Assembly: GCF_001642025.1 (NCBI RefSeq)
Contig: NZ_LWHO01000003.1
Coordinates: forward strand, 101,279-165,278
Direction of reading: 5' to 3'
Source of the DNA: Cutibacterium namnetense
GTDB lineage: Bacteria > Actinomycetota > Actinomycetes > Propionibacteriales > Propionibacteriaceae
Length of the DNA stretch: 64,000 nt
Made by a program: the position numbers and the translations under genes. Below are positions 48,471-56,619 of the stretch, piece after piece. Every line of letters begins with the position of its first letter. Within the stretch, counting starts at the first letter, position 1. The notes under the pieces were generated by a model, which searched no databases, was not told the DNA's origin, and saw only the letters and a program-made list of their open reading frames with translations.

Positions 48471-48687
48471 GCCGCACCTCTTTAACAGCTCGGCGGTCTC
48501 TTCGGTCACCGAAGCTCTATTCTTCGTCGCCCTGTCGCTCCTGAGCTACCTGTTGCGGGTCGAGATGTGATCTCATCTTGGCCCGCAGCAGCCATCTCAA
48601 CGAACTCGTCCGTGTGGCGTCAGCGGTCACGGTAATCGTCCCCGACCAGGATGCCGTGGCTTTAGCAGCCGGCGAGCCACTGGAATC
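48471..48687. other. Right edge of the accessory island
   Basis: About 215 bp between convergent hsdR and the SorC regulator. I see no gene, and no copy of the tRNA-Ala 3' end that would mark an attachment site. Confidence 0.35.
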
Positions 48688-49632
48688 TCAGTCAAGATGG
48701 CCTAGTACCGCCCTCGCCGTCGCTATGTCGGTCACCAGATCCGTCACCCAGTTGCCTCGCAGGATTGCTGCCAGGGCCGGTACTTTCTCGACTCCGAAGG
48801 CGCTGACGATGACGTGGGTGATTGACGGAACTCGGTCCAGCGGAACTGCCATCAGCCCTTGACAAAAGTCTGCGTCGATGTGACGACCCCGGGAATCGAC
48901 ATGATGCCCGCAGATGTGGCCTATTGCCCCGCGTGATAACAATTCTGCGTGTGCGCGCTCCGACATCACGTGGTCGAAGATCGGCGCTACCGAATGCATT
49001 CCAACCGCTCCCACGCCGGTTACTAGGATGTCCGCGTGGGAGGCCATCGCGATCGTCATACCCACAGACTCCTCGGCCTTCAGCGCGGCCGCCGCCTGTG
49101 GGTTCGATACCAGCACCGGAGCTGGCATCACTCGGTACGCACACCCGATTCGTTCTGCCAGCTGGCGGCATAGCTCGGGGGAGTCCAATAACAAATTTCC
49201 CTTGGCCGTCCCGCCGATTGCTTGCACCACTGTTGCCCCCGGACGACGCATCGGCGTCATGGCATGCACCACCGACGCCACCCCACGTCCGTTCGACAAT
49301 GCGATCACCGAATCGGGATGCATGTACGTCGTCACCAAGTCGGCCGCCATCCGCGCCACCTCGTCGGCTGTGGCATTGTCGTTGGACATGGCAACCCGGG
49401 CACAGGTCAGCCCGAAGGTGCGTGTTAGGGCGTCCTCCAACTCGATGGCCCGCTCCAAGGGGTGCTGCACTGTGAAAGTGATGATCCCGCGGCGCCTCGC
49501 CTCGTCGAGCAGCCTGGACACCATCGAGCGGGAGTAGCCGATCTCGGCGGCGATCTCGGCCTGAGTTGCCTGCTCCAACCAGTACCGCCTCGCGACCGTC
49601 AGCAGGGTCTGGATGTGTTCGCGATCAGTCAT
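48688..49632 (-). CDS. SorC/DeoR-type sugar-binding transcriptional regulator
   Basis: A 314-residue regulator. The N-terminal helix-turn-helix is QATQAEIAAEIGYSRSMVSRLLDEARRRGII (residues 21-51). The C-terminal SorC sugar-phosphate-binding domain has VIALSNGRGVASVVHAM, AIGGTAKGN, VTGVGAVG and ILRGNWVTDLVTD. SorC proteins sense a phosphorylated sugar. It is divergent from the sugar-acid operon starting at 49812 and surely controls it. Two similar palindromes flank the intergenic region. Confidence 0.93.
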   Translation of the reverse strand: MTDREHIQTLLTVARRYWLEQATQAEIAAEIGYSRSMVSRLLDEARRRGIITFTVQHPLERAIELEDALTRTFGLTCARVAMSNDNATADEVARMAADLVTTYMHPDSVIALSNGRGVASVVHAMTPMRRPGATVVQAIGGTAKGNLLLDSPELCRQLAERIGCAYRVMPAPVLVSNPQAAAALKAEESVGMTIAMASHADILVTGVGAVGMHSVAPIFDHVMSERAHAELLSRGAIGHICGHHVDSRGRHIDADFCQGLMAVPLDRVPSITHVIVSAFGVEKVPALAAILRGNWVTDLVTDIATARAVLGHLD

Positions 49633-49639
49633 AGGAATC

Positions 49640-49734
49640 TCACAGATGTGAATCTTTGTCGTAGTTTGTCCGCTGAAGCGCGGAGTAGAGCCACTCTACT
49701 AGTCGTTCTGCTTAGGAAGAATTCACATGTGTGA
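49640..49734. promoter_or_regulatory. Paired operators between the regulator and the sugar operon
   Basis: TCACAGATGTGAA (49640-49652) and TTCACATGTGTGA (49722-49734) are inverted copies, each itself palindromic, about 70 bp apart. Between them lies a perfect inverted repeat AGTAGAG-CCA-CTCTACT (49684-49700). This layout fits SorC oligomers bridging two sites. Confidence 0.65.
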
Positions 49735-49811
49735 GCACGTGGCCTTGCGAGGTTGCCGTGGCGGCGGCTCAATGGTTCCCGTCACACAGTCGTGAGAGAG
49801 GAATCACTCCA

Positions 49812-50804
49812 ATGGCCGTCGTTCGCACCATCAATGGCGACGTTTCACCCGACACCCTCGGCGTCGTCAACGCCCACGATCACCTCATCCGCGTCGGAGC
49901 CGGGGAGGTCTACATCGACCCCGACCACTTGCTCGACGATGTCGACAAGGCCGCCCAGGAAGCCACATACTTCGTTGAGGCCTCTAAGAACTGGGCCGAC
50001 GGCGGCACCATTATCGACATGTGCCCCGCCTCCTCGGGCCGTGGCGTGCTCAAGACCCTCGAGGTCGTCGAGAAAGTCCCGGGCCTGCAGGTTGTCCAAG
50101 CCACTGGTTTCCACCAGCAGAAGGTCTACCTCGAGTGGCGCCAGAGCTGGGTCAACCAGTACACCGTCAACCAGATCGCCGATTTGCTCATCGCCGACAT
50201 CGTTGAGGGTATCGACCGCTTCGACTACATGGGCCCCATCGTCGAGCGCACCAACGTTAAGGCGGGCGTCATCAAGTGGGCCACCGCCTACGGCAAGATC
50301 ACCGAGTGGGAGAAGAAGTCCGGTAAGGCCGTCGCTATCGCCTCCAAAGAGACCGGCTGCCCCATTAATACCCACGTCACAGCCGGAACCTGTGGCCCAG
50401 AGCAGGCGCGATTCCTCGTTGACCAAGGTGTTGATCCCGCCAAAATCGCCATCGGCCATATGCAGCGCAACTGGGATCCGTGGGTTCACGAGCAGATCTG
50501 CAAGCTCGGCTGCTACGTCGAGCTTGACGGCACTAACCGCATCAAGTACGTCCCGGATAACACCCGCGTCAATCTGGTGAAAACCCTCGGCGAGAAGGGC
50601 TACGGTAAGCAGATCCTGCTGGGCACTGACTCCGGTAAGGCCTCCTACCAGAAGGTTTACGGTTCGGTCTCAGGTATCGACTACGATCCGGCCGTCTTCT
50701 GCCCGCGTCTCGTCGAGGACGAAGGCGTCGACCGCGGCTACGTCGACGATCTCCTCATCAACAACGCAGCCACCTTCTTCGGCTTCGAGCCGCTAGCCGG
50801 GTGA
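49812..50804 (+). CDS. Phosphotriesterase-family hydrolase (probable lactonase)
   Basis: A 330-residue amidohydrolase-superfamily enzyme. The metal ligands are visible: HDH at residues 22-24, the Lys for carbamylation in VIKW near residue 154, His in NTHV near residue 186, His in IGHMQRN near residue 216, and Asp in LGTDSG near residue 276. Members include lactonases and phosphotriesterases. As first gene of a keto-gulonate-like operon it could open a sugar-acid lactone, taking the place of UlaG, but this is inference. The ATG at 49812 is preceded by GAGAGGAA. The GTG of the next gene overlaps the stop. Confidence 0.88.
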   Translation: MAVVRTINGDVSPDTLGVVNAHDHLIRVGAGEVYIDPDHLLDDVDKAAQEATYFVEASKNWADGGTIIDMCPASSGRGVLKTLEVVEKVPGLQVVQATGFHQQKVYLEWRQSWVNQYTVNQIADLLIADIVEGIDRFDYMGPIVERTNVKAGVIKWATAYGKITEWEKKSGKAVAIASKETGCPINTHVTAGTCGPEQARFLVDQGVDPAKIAIGHMQRNWDPWVHEQICKLGCYVELDGTNRIKYVPDNTRVNLVKTLGEKGYGKQILLGTDSGKASYQKVYGSVSGIDYDPAVFCPRLVEDEGVDRGYVDDLLINNAATFFGFEPLAG

Positions 50805-51463
50805 CGACGATGCCACGACTTCAGATTGCTCTCGACACGTACGATCTGCCATCGGCCCTCGCTCCGTTGGCCACCGCCGTCGACCAGATCGACATCATCG
50901 AGTGCGGTACCATCCTCGTCCTTGCCGAGGGAATGAGTGCGGTGCGGGCTATCCGGGCTGCCTATCCTGACAAAACGATTCTTGCCGACGTTCGCATCGC
51001 CGAAGCCGGGGCCAAGATCGCCCGGATGTGCTTCGAAGCAGGCGCCGACCTCGTCTCCTGCGTCGCCGGGGCATCCCTGACAACCATCGACCAAGTATGC
51101 AAAGTGGCGGGGGAGTTTGGCGGTGAAGTGCAAGTCGAGCTCGCCGACGAATGGTACGACGCCGACCGTGCCCGCGCATGGCGCAAACTTGGTGTCCAAC
51201 ACGTCATCGTCAAGCGTTCCCGCGACCGTGAGGCTGCCGGAGACCTCTCCTGGAAGCCCGAAGACCTGGGGCGGGTCGACGAACTGGCTGAGATGGGATT
51301 TACCGTCACCGTCACCGGAGGAATCACCCCCGAGGACCTCCCGGTTTTCGCCGGGCGTCCGGTCGGGATCGTTATTGCCGGTCGTTCCATCGTTGCTGCT
51401 GATGATCCCAGGGTTGCCGCCCAACAACTGCGCTCAGCCCTGGACGAGGTGTGGCCGCAATGA
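50801..51463 (+). CDS. 3-keto-L-gulonate-6-phosphate decarboxylase / hexulose-6-P synthase family
   Basis: A 220-residue orotidine-decarboxylase-like barrel. Family features are LQIALDTYDL, IDIIECGTILVLAEGM near residue 30, ILADVRIAEAGAKIA near residue 62 carrying the Asp of the active site, and the phosphate-binding VTVTGGITPED...GIVIAGRSIV. UlaD/KGPDC enzymes make L-xylulose-5-P from 3-keto-L-gulonate-6-P, and HPS enzymes run a related aldol reaction. The two epimerase genes downstream favour the first. Start is the GTG at 50801 overlapping the upstream stop, or the ATG at 50810. Confidence 0.88.
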   Translation: MTTMPRLQIALDTYDLPSALAPLATAVDQIDIIECGTILVLAEGMSAVRAIRAAYPDKTILADVRIAEAGAKIARMCFEAGADLVSCVAGASLTTIDQVCKVAGEFGGEVQVELADEWYDADRARAWRKLGVQHVIVKRSRDREAAGDLSWKPEDLGRVDELAEMGFTVTVTGGITPEDLPVFAGRPVGIVIAGRSIVAADDPRVAAQQLRSALDEVWPQ

Positions 51464-52347
51464 CCGAATCGCTGACCGACGGGGTGACCCTCGGTATCTA
51501 TGAGAAAGCCCTCGTCGGCAACCGGCTGGCCACCGACGACGACTGGCGACGCTTTCTGAACCAGGTACCCGAAGCAGGGTTCAGCTTCGTCGACCTGTCC
51601 GTCGATGAGTCCGATGAGAGGATGGCACGGCTGGGATGGGAGCAGAACCGGCGTCGCATGGTGCGCCATTGCGCCGAGGCTGCAGAAACCGTGATTGGTG
51701 GCGTCTGCCTATCGGTGCATCGGCGTATTGGTCCTGGTAGTGCCGACCCTGCCGTGCGGCAGCGGGCTCGAGACGTGATGGCCGAAGGATTACGGCTGTG
51801 TCACGACCTCGGCGCGCCCGTGCTTCAGGTCGCGGGGTACTACTGCTATTACGAGCAGATGAACGACCATGCTGAGCAGTGGTACACCGACCTCCTGCTG
51901 GACGCCCTCCCGATGGCCGCACGACTGGGAGTTGTCATGGGCATCGAGAACGTTGACGGCACCGACGTCACCTCTATCCGTAAGGCGATGGAGTTCGTCA
52001 AGCTTGCCGACTCGCCCTACCTGCAGGTGTACCCAGACCTCGGCAACATTGCCGAGCAACAGCTTGACGCCGTGACTGAGCTCGAGGCCGGGCGAGGCCA
52101 CATGGTCGCGATCCACGTCAAAGATGTTCGGCCGGGCGAGCCTCGTCGAGTGCCGATGGGGGAAGGAACTGTCGACTGGGACGAGTCCTTCGCCATCCTG
52201 GCCGAACAGAACTGGCGCGGTCGGATGATGATCGAGATGTGGAACGACGACGCTCCCGATTCCAACGCGCGCAGCTCGTCGGCACGCGAGTTCATCGAGG
52301 ATCACCTTCGGACTGCTGGAATCCCGGTTCGTCGCGCCCTCGCTTGA
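51460..52347 (+). CDS. L-ribulose-5-phosphate 3-epimerase (UlaE/SgbU-like)
   Basis: A 295-residue xylose-isomerase-like TIM barrel. GIYEKAL and GFSFVDLSVDESDERMARLGW at the N-terminus, VLQVAGYYCYYE near residue 128, MGIENVDGTDVTS near residue 161, VYPDLGNIAEQ with a metal-binding Asp, and HVKDVRPGEPRRVPMGEGTVDW near residue 222 match UlaE/SgbU. These interconvert L-xylulose-5-P and L-ribulose-5-P. The ATG forms an ATGA overlap with the previous stop. Confidence 0.92.
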   Translation: MTESLTDGVTLGIYEKALVGNRLATDDDWRRFLNQVPEAGFSFVDLSVDESDERMARLGWEQNRRRMVRHCAEAAETVIGGVCLSVHRRIGPGSADPAVRQRARDVMAEGLRLCHDLGAPVLQVAGYYCYYEQMNDHAEQWYTDLLLDALPMAARLGVVMGIENVDGTDVTSIRKAMEFVKLADSPYLQVYPDLGNIAEQQLDAVTELEAGRGHMVAIHVKDVRPGEPRRVPMGEGTVDWDESFAILAEQNWRGRMMIEMWNDDAPDSNARSSSAREFIEDHLRTAGIPVRRALA

Positions 52348-52436
52348 CCATCGGTCGGTCGGCTCGGCATGAAACCCGGGCTGACCGGCTCCGCACCCCA
52401 ACAAAACTTTCATTACTGTTCAAAGGAGAACCCTTC

Positions 52437-53105
52437 ATGCTTGAAAAGCTCAAGACAGACGTCTGCCGGGGCAACCTGGAACTGCCCCGCCACGGCCTCG
52501 TGACGTGGACTTCGGGTAACCTCTCGGCTCGCGACCCTGAAACCGGCCTGGTCGTCATCAAGCCGTCCGGGATGCTGTACGACGCCATGACCCCCGACGA
52601 TATGGTCGTCGTCGACCTTGACGGCAAGGTCGTAGAAGGACATCGAGGACCGTCCTCGGACACTGCCTCGCACTTGTACGTCTACCGGCGTCGCGACGAC
52701 ATTCGTAGCATCATCCACACCCATTCCACCTTCGCCACTGCGTGGGCGGCCACCGGCCAAGACATCCCCTGTGCCGTGACGGCCATTGCCGACGAGTTTG
52801 GGGGGCCGGTGCCATGCGGCGAGTACGCCCAGATCGGCACCGAACAGATTGGTGAGCAGATCATGCGGTTTATCGACCAGTCCCCGGCGGTGCTGCTCAA
52901 ACAGCACGGTGTCTTCACTGTTGGTGCATCTATCGAGAAGGCCATCAAGGCAGCCGTCATGGTCGAGGATGTTGCCAAAACCCTCACCTACGCCAAGCTC
53001 ATTGGCGAGATCTCTGCGCTGCCACAGTCGGAGATCGATTCCAATCACGACCGATACACCAATCGCTACGGCACCGCGGCAGCATCCACGGGGGTGACGG
53101 CATGA
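52437..53105 (+). CDS. L-ribulose-5-phosphate 4-epimerase (class II aldolase fold)
   Basis: A 222-residue zinc enzyme. LVTWTSGNLSARDPETGL near residue 22, IKPSGMLYDAM near residue 41, SSDTASHLYVYR near residue 66 and IHTHSTFATAWA near residue 88 (two His ligands) are present. KQHGVFTVG near residue 150 supplies the third His. It converts L-ribulose-5-P to D-xylulose-5-P for the pentose phosphate pathway. An AAGGAG site lies in front of the ATG at 52437. Its stop overlaps the kinase start. Confidence 0.94.
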   Translation: MLEKLKTDVCRGNLELPRHGLVTWTSGNLSARDPETGLVVIKPSGMLYDAMTPDDMVVVDLDGKVVEGHRGPSSDTASHLYVYRRRDDIRSIIHTHSTFATAWAATGQDIPCAVTAIADEFGGPVPCGEYAQIGTEQIGEQIMRFIDQSPAVLLKQHGVFTVGASIEKAIKAAVMVEDVAKTLTYAKLIGEISALPQSEIDSNHDRYTNRYGTAAASTGVTA

Positions 53106-54052
53106 CCTACGACATCTCGACTATCGGGGAAGGGCAGATCCGACTCACCTGCTACAAAGGTGAACGGCTCATCAATGCTCAGCAGCTGCGTGCCACCGCA
53201 GCTTGCTCCGAGGCCAATGTGTCCGGCCTGTTGTCCCAACTTGGGCGCAGCACCTGCTGGGCCTCCGTCATGCCGAAGGGTGATCTCACTGATCGGGTCG
53301 TCAACGAGTTCCGCAGCGTCGGGGTCGATGTTTCACACATCTGTATGAAGCCCGAGGGGCGCGTCGCGCTGTACTTCATGGAGCCCGGTGAATATCCGAT
53401 GCCCGCCCGCGTGCTCTACGACCGCGAGCACACCCCGTTCCGCGACGTCACCATCGAGGACCTCGATTGGGAGGCCCTGCTCGACACCCGTCTGGTCTTC
53501 GTCACCGGCATCACCGCTGCCCTGACCGAGAACACCGCGGCCGTGGTGCGACACTTTGTTGACCAAGCCCACTGCCGTGGCATTACCGTCGCTCTCGACG
53601 TCAACTACCGGTCTCTGCTGTGGGGCCCGGAGCGCGCTCGTGAGGTGCTGGAACCAATTGCGAGGATGTCGAACATTGTCTTCTGCTCGGTGCGTGACGG
53701 CAAGGCCGTCTTCGATATCGAATCCGATGGGGAGCAGGCATGCCGCGAATTGCGCGAACTGTTCGGGGTCCCCACGGTCGTGTCTACTGATCAGATCAAT
53801 GGTGTGTACCTCTCGGACGCCGAGCGCGGAGAGCGCACCTTCCCGGTAGTCCAGATGCCGGTCGTCGACCGTCCGGGCGCGGGAGACTCCTTCGTCGCGG
53901 GAACCCTTCACGGGTACCTCGGAGGTGACGTCGTGCAGGGAATCCATTATGGGCAGCGAACCTCCGCGTACGCTCTGACCCATTATGGTGACCTGACTCG
54001 TGTGAGTCCTAGCGAGCTCAACATTCCCCCGAATACCGACATTCTGCGCTGA
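53102..54052 (+). CDS. PfkB-family carbohydrate kinase
   Basis: A 316-residue ribokinase-fold kinase. DISTIGEGQIRLT at the N-terminus, the sugar-binding segment around residues 35-55, LDVNYRSLLW near residue 165 (as in 2-keto-3-deoxygluconate kinases) and the catalytic GAGDSFVAG near residue 260 are present. In this operon it probably phosphorylates the sugar acid at C6 before decarboxylation, the step done by the PTS in the classical ascorbate pathway. The exact substrate is unknown. ATGA overlap with the 4-epimerase gene. Confidence 0.9.
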   Translation: MTYDISTIGEGQIRLTCYKGERLINAQQLRATAACSEANVSGLLSQLGRSTCWASVMPKGDLTDRVVNEFRSVGVDVSHICMKPEGRVALYFMEPGEYPMPARVLYDREHTPFRDVTIEDLDWEALLDTRLVFVTGITAALTENTAAVVRHFVDQAHCRGITVALDVNYRSLLWGPERAREVLEPIARMSNIVFCSVRDGKAVFDIESDGEQACRELRELFGVPTVVSTDQINGVYLSDAERGERTFPVVQMPVVDRPGAGDSFVAGTLHGYLGGDVVQGIHYGQRTSAYALTHYGDLTRVSPSELNIPPNTDILR

Positions 54053-54085
54053 CCCGATCACAGCGCAGACAGGAGACACACTCAC

Positions 54086-55444
54086 ATGTCCACCTCAACA
54101 GCAACCAAACAATCAGCTCTAGATCTCATCGATTCGCGTCCTTTAACGCGCAATCAGAAGAATCTTGTTGCCCTAGCCATCGTCGGAAATATCTCCGAGT
54201 TCTTTGACATCTTCCTTATCGGGTTCGTCGTATCCGTGCTGACTAAGCCATGGAACCTGACTGGCACCGAGGCAGGCGTCATCCTCGCCTGTTCCGGTCT
54301 GGGTACGGTCATCGGCGCCATCATGTGGGGACGCCTCGCTGACAAGATCGGACGCCGCTCCTCGTTCTTCTGGTGCGTCCTTCTGTTCGTCGTGTTCACC
54401 GTAGTGTCCGTGTTCACCCCGGACCGTGGCTGGATCATGCTCGCCATTTTGCGTATTGGTGTGGGGATCGGAGTCGGCGGGCTGAACATCACCTCGATTC
54501 CCTACGTTCAGGAGTTCGTACCCGCCAAGCAGCGCGGCCTTCTCGCTGGTCTGGCGTCGGTATTCATCCCCCTCGGCTTGTTCCTGGGATCTCTAGCACA
54601 AAATGCGTTGGGTGATAATTGGCGCGCCCTCATCGCCTTGGGAGCCATTCCTGTCTTCCTGTTGGTGTGGATCCGTTTCGTGCCCGAATCGCCACGGTTT
54701 CTACAGAGTCATGGACGTGAGAAGGAAGCTCGCGAGGCCCTGGCCTGGGCGCTCGATATGTCCGCTGACGAAATTGGAGACCTGCCTGTCGTCGAGCACG
54801 TCGAGGACGCCTCCTACTCGCTCGTCTTTGGCAAGTACCGCAAGAGCCTCCTGGTGGTCAGCTTGGGATCGTTTTGTTTCATTCTGGGCTCGTTCACGAT
54901 TCAGTCGTGGGGCCAGACCTTGCTCAAGACCGGCTTTGGTAAGTCTCCTGAGCAAGTCGGGACCCTGTTCATGTTCGTCTCCCTTGCCGATCTCCTCGGG
55001 CGTTTCTTGTCAGCATGGCTGGCAGACCGCATTGGTCGAAGGGCCACCATGTTGTCGTTCGGCCTCATCGGTGCTGGCGGGACTCTCATCATCGCCCTTT
55101 CGGCTCGCCTAGGTTGGGGTTGGCAAGTCTTCTTCGTCGGTGTCCTCATTGCGATGGCCTTCGCCGACGGCGCCTTCGGCATCCTCAATGCTTTTGGTGC
55201 CGAACAGTTCCCCAACGAGGCTCGCTCGACTGGCCTGGGGCTGGGCTATGGCATCGGTGCCACCGCCAAGATCATCGGTCCGGCGCTCATGGGGCTCATG
55301 GTGGGCGGATCAGCCGTCAAGCAGAATGTCACCCTGGACGCAGTATTCCCGGCGTTCGTCCTATTCACTGTGCTGCTGGTCATTGGCGGTGTGACGTACA
55401 TGTTTGCCCGCGAGACTCGTGGCACCTCGCTCGATACGATCTGA
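54086..55444 (+). CDS. MFS sugar/sugar-acid transporter
   Basis: A 452-residue permease with 12 predicted helices. GRLADKIGRRSS near residue 78 and the matching LADRIGRRATM in the second half are the MFS loop motifs. FVPESPRFL near residue 196 marks the sugar-porter/sugar-acid symporter branch. It is the last gene of the operon, 33 bp after the kinase, and presumably imports the substrate unphosphorylated, which explains the need for the PfkB kinase. The substrate is unknown. Confidence 0.93.
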   Translation: MSTSTATKQSALDLIDSRPLTRNQKNLVALAIVGNISEFFDIFLIGFVVSVLTKPWNLTGTEAGVILACSGLGTVIGAIMWGRLADKIGRRSSFFWCVLLFVVFTVVSVFTPDRGWIMLAILRIGVGIGVGGLNITSIPYVQEFVPAKQRGLLAGLASVFIPLGLFLGSLAQNALGDNWRALIALGAIPVFLLVWIRFVPESPRFLQSHGREKEAREALAWALDMSADEIGDLPVVEHVEDASYSLVFGKYRKSLLVVSLGSFCFILGSFTIQSWGQTLLKTGFGKSPEQVGTLFMFVSLADLLGRFLSAWLADRIGRRATMLSFGLIGAGGTLIIALSARLGWGWQVFFVGVLIAMAFADGAFGILNAFGAEQFPNEARSTGLGLGYGIGATAKIIGPALMGLMVGGSAVKQNVTLDAVFPAFVLFTVLLVIGGVTYMFARETRGTSLDTI

Positions 55445-55463
55445 CCACTCAGATGATCCTGAT

Positions 55464-55532
55464 GTCGAGGGCCTGCACCTTGCCCGAAGGTTGACCGAAG
55501 TCGCCACCTTGCGGGTGGCTAGGGCCCTCGAC
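55464..55532 (+). repeat. Large inverted repeat after the sugar operon
   Basis: GTCGAGGGCC (55464-55473) pairs with GGCCCTCGAC (55523-55532) and encloses an inner hairpin GCCACC/GGTGGC (55503-55518). It may be the operon terminator (no T-tract) or an unknown structured element. The rest of the gap to the riboswitch shows no gene. Confidence 0.5.
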
Positions 55533-55700
55533 ACGCCAGATCGAACGCTACGGAGTCACTTAGACGATGATGACAGCGGCCTTCTGAAGACTTCCCGGTG
55601 GTTTTGACGGCGTCCGTGAGTCCATACCGTGATGAACCGGCTTGACGTCTTCAACCGTGCACATGAGACCACTAACACGCCATGGCGGTAAGTTGGAGGG

Positions 55701-55800
55701 TAACGACGCGGGAGCCCACTGATCGCCGTGGGCTGAGAGGGTGCTGCGAAGGTGCCGACCGCCTGAACCTGTCCGGATCATGCCGGCGAAGGGAGTGGTT
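55701..55800 (+). promoter_or_regulatory. TPP riboswitch
   Basis: Classical THI element: GGGAGCCC...GGGCTGAGAGG (the CUGAGA core), then GACCGCCTGAACCTG, CCGGATCATGCCGGCGAAGGGAG. The element ends only a few bases before the thiM start at 55804, so ligand binding most likely hides the ribosome-binding site (GGGAGTGG) and turns off translation of thiM-thiE when thiamine pyrophosphate is plentiful. Confidence 0.95.
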
Positions 55801-55803
55801 GGA

Positions 55804-56619
55804 ATGACCGAATTATCGAATCTGGTGGCTGAATCTGTGGAGCGACTGCGCCGGGACAAGCCGCTGGTGCAGTGCCTGACGAATATTGTGGTTGCCAATT
55901 TCACCGCCAATGTCTTGTTGTCCGCAGGCGCGGTTCCCGCCATGGTCGACAATCCCGAGGAATCTGAGGGATTCGCCTCCGTTGCCGATGCCGTGCTCGT
56001 CAACACCGGAACTCCCTACCGGGAGACCGCCGAGGCCATGGTTGCTGCTGCGCGCGGTGCCGCAAATAGCAACACGCCGTGGGTACTCGACCCGGTAGGG
56101 GCGGGTATGCCATGGCGCACTCAAGTGGCCCTTGCGGCCTTACACGTCGCCACTCCAGCCGTCATTCGGGCAAACGCTTCCGAAGTGTTGACATTGGCGG
56201 GTACTGATGCCTCCGCTCGAGGCCCGGAGGCCGGAGATGCTGTCGAGGATGCCTTGACGTCTGCAGCTCAGCTCGTGCGCACTCACGGCTGCGTGGTGGC
56301 CATTAGCGGCCCCGTCGATCACATCCTCGACGCGGATCGGCATGTGACCGTGTCATCGGGGCATGAGTGGATGACGCGGGTTACCGGAGTTGGATGTTCA
56401 CTGGGAGCCCTCACAGCGGCCTTCGCCGGCGTCCAGAATGACTATCTGATCGCGGCCACGTCCGCGACCGCCCTCTTGTGCGTAGCTGCCGAACGGGCAG
56501 CCAAGCGCAGTGTTGGTCCGGGTGCTTTCGCTCAAGCTCTCGTGGACGAACTCTTTCTGGTGTCACCCGACGAGGTCGGCGAGCGGGGAGGGCTTCGCGA
56601 TGTCACGGCCGAAATTTGA
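55804..56619 (+). CDS. thiM: Hydroxyethylthiazole kinase
   Basis: A 271-residue kinase salvaging the thiazole half of thiamine. CLTNIVVANFTANVLLSAGAVPAMVDNPEE at the N-terminus, VLDPVGAGMPWR near residue 97 and GVGCSLGALTAAF near residue 196 (the phosphate-binding anion hole with its Cys) are present. The start is the ATG at 55804; a GTG-led extension upstream lies inside the riboswitch and is not coding. It overlaps thiE by 20 bp. Without thiG or thiC nearby the pair is a salvage route. Confidence 0.95.
   Translation: MTELSNLVAESVERLRRDKPLVQCLTNIVVANFTANVLLSAGAVPAMVDNPEESEGFASVADAVLVNTGTPYRETAEAMVAAARGAANSNTPWVLDPVGAGMPWRTQVALAALHVATPAVIRANASEVLTLAGTDASARGPEAGDAVEDALTSAAQLVRTHGCVVAISGPVDHILDADRHVTVSSGHEWMTRVTGVGCSLGALTAAFAGVQNDYLIAATSATALLCVAAERAAKRSVGPGAFAQALVDELFLVSPDEVGERGGLRDVTAEI

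Noticed and set aside
48470-48690. A direct repeat of the tRNA-Ala 3' end as attR of the island
   Set aside because: Reading the right edge by eye I found no copy; the integration model remains unproven.
55741-55803. A GTG-initiated N-terminal extension of thiM
   Set aside because: It would translate the TPP riboswitch itself; the ATG at 55804 matches the family start.
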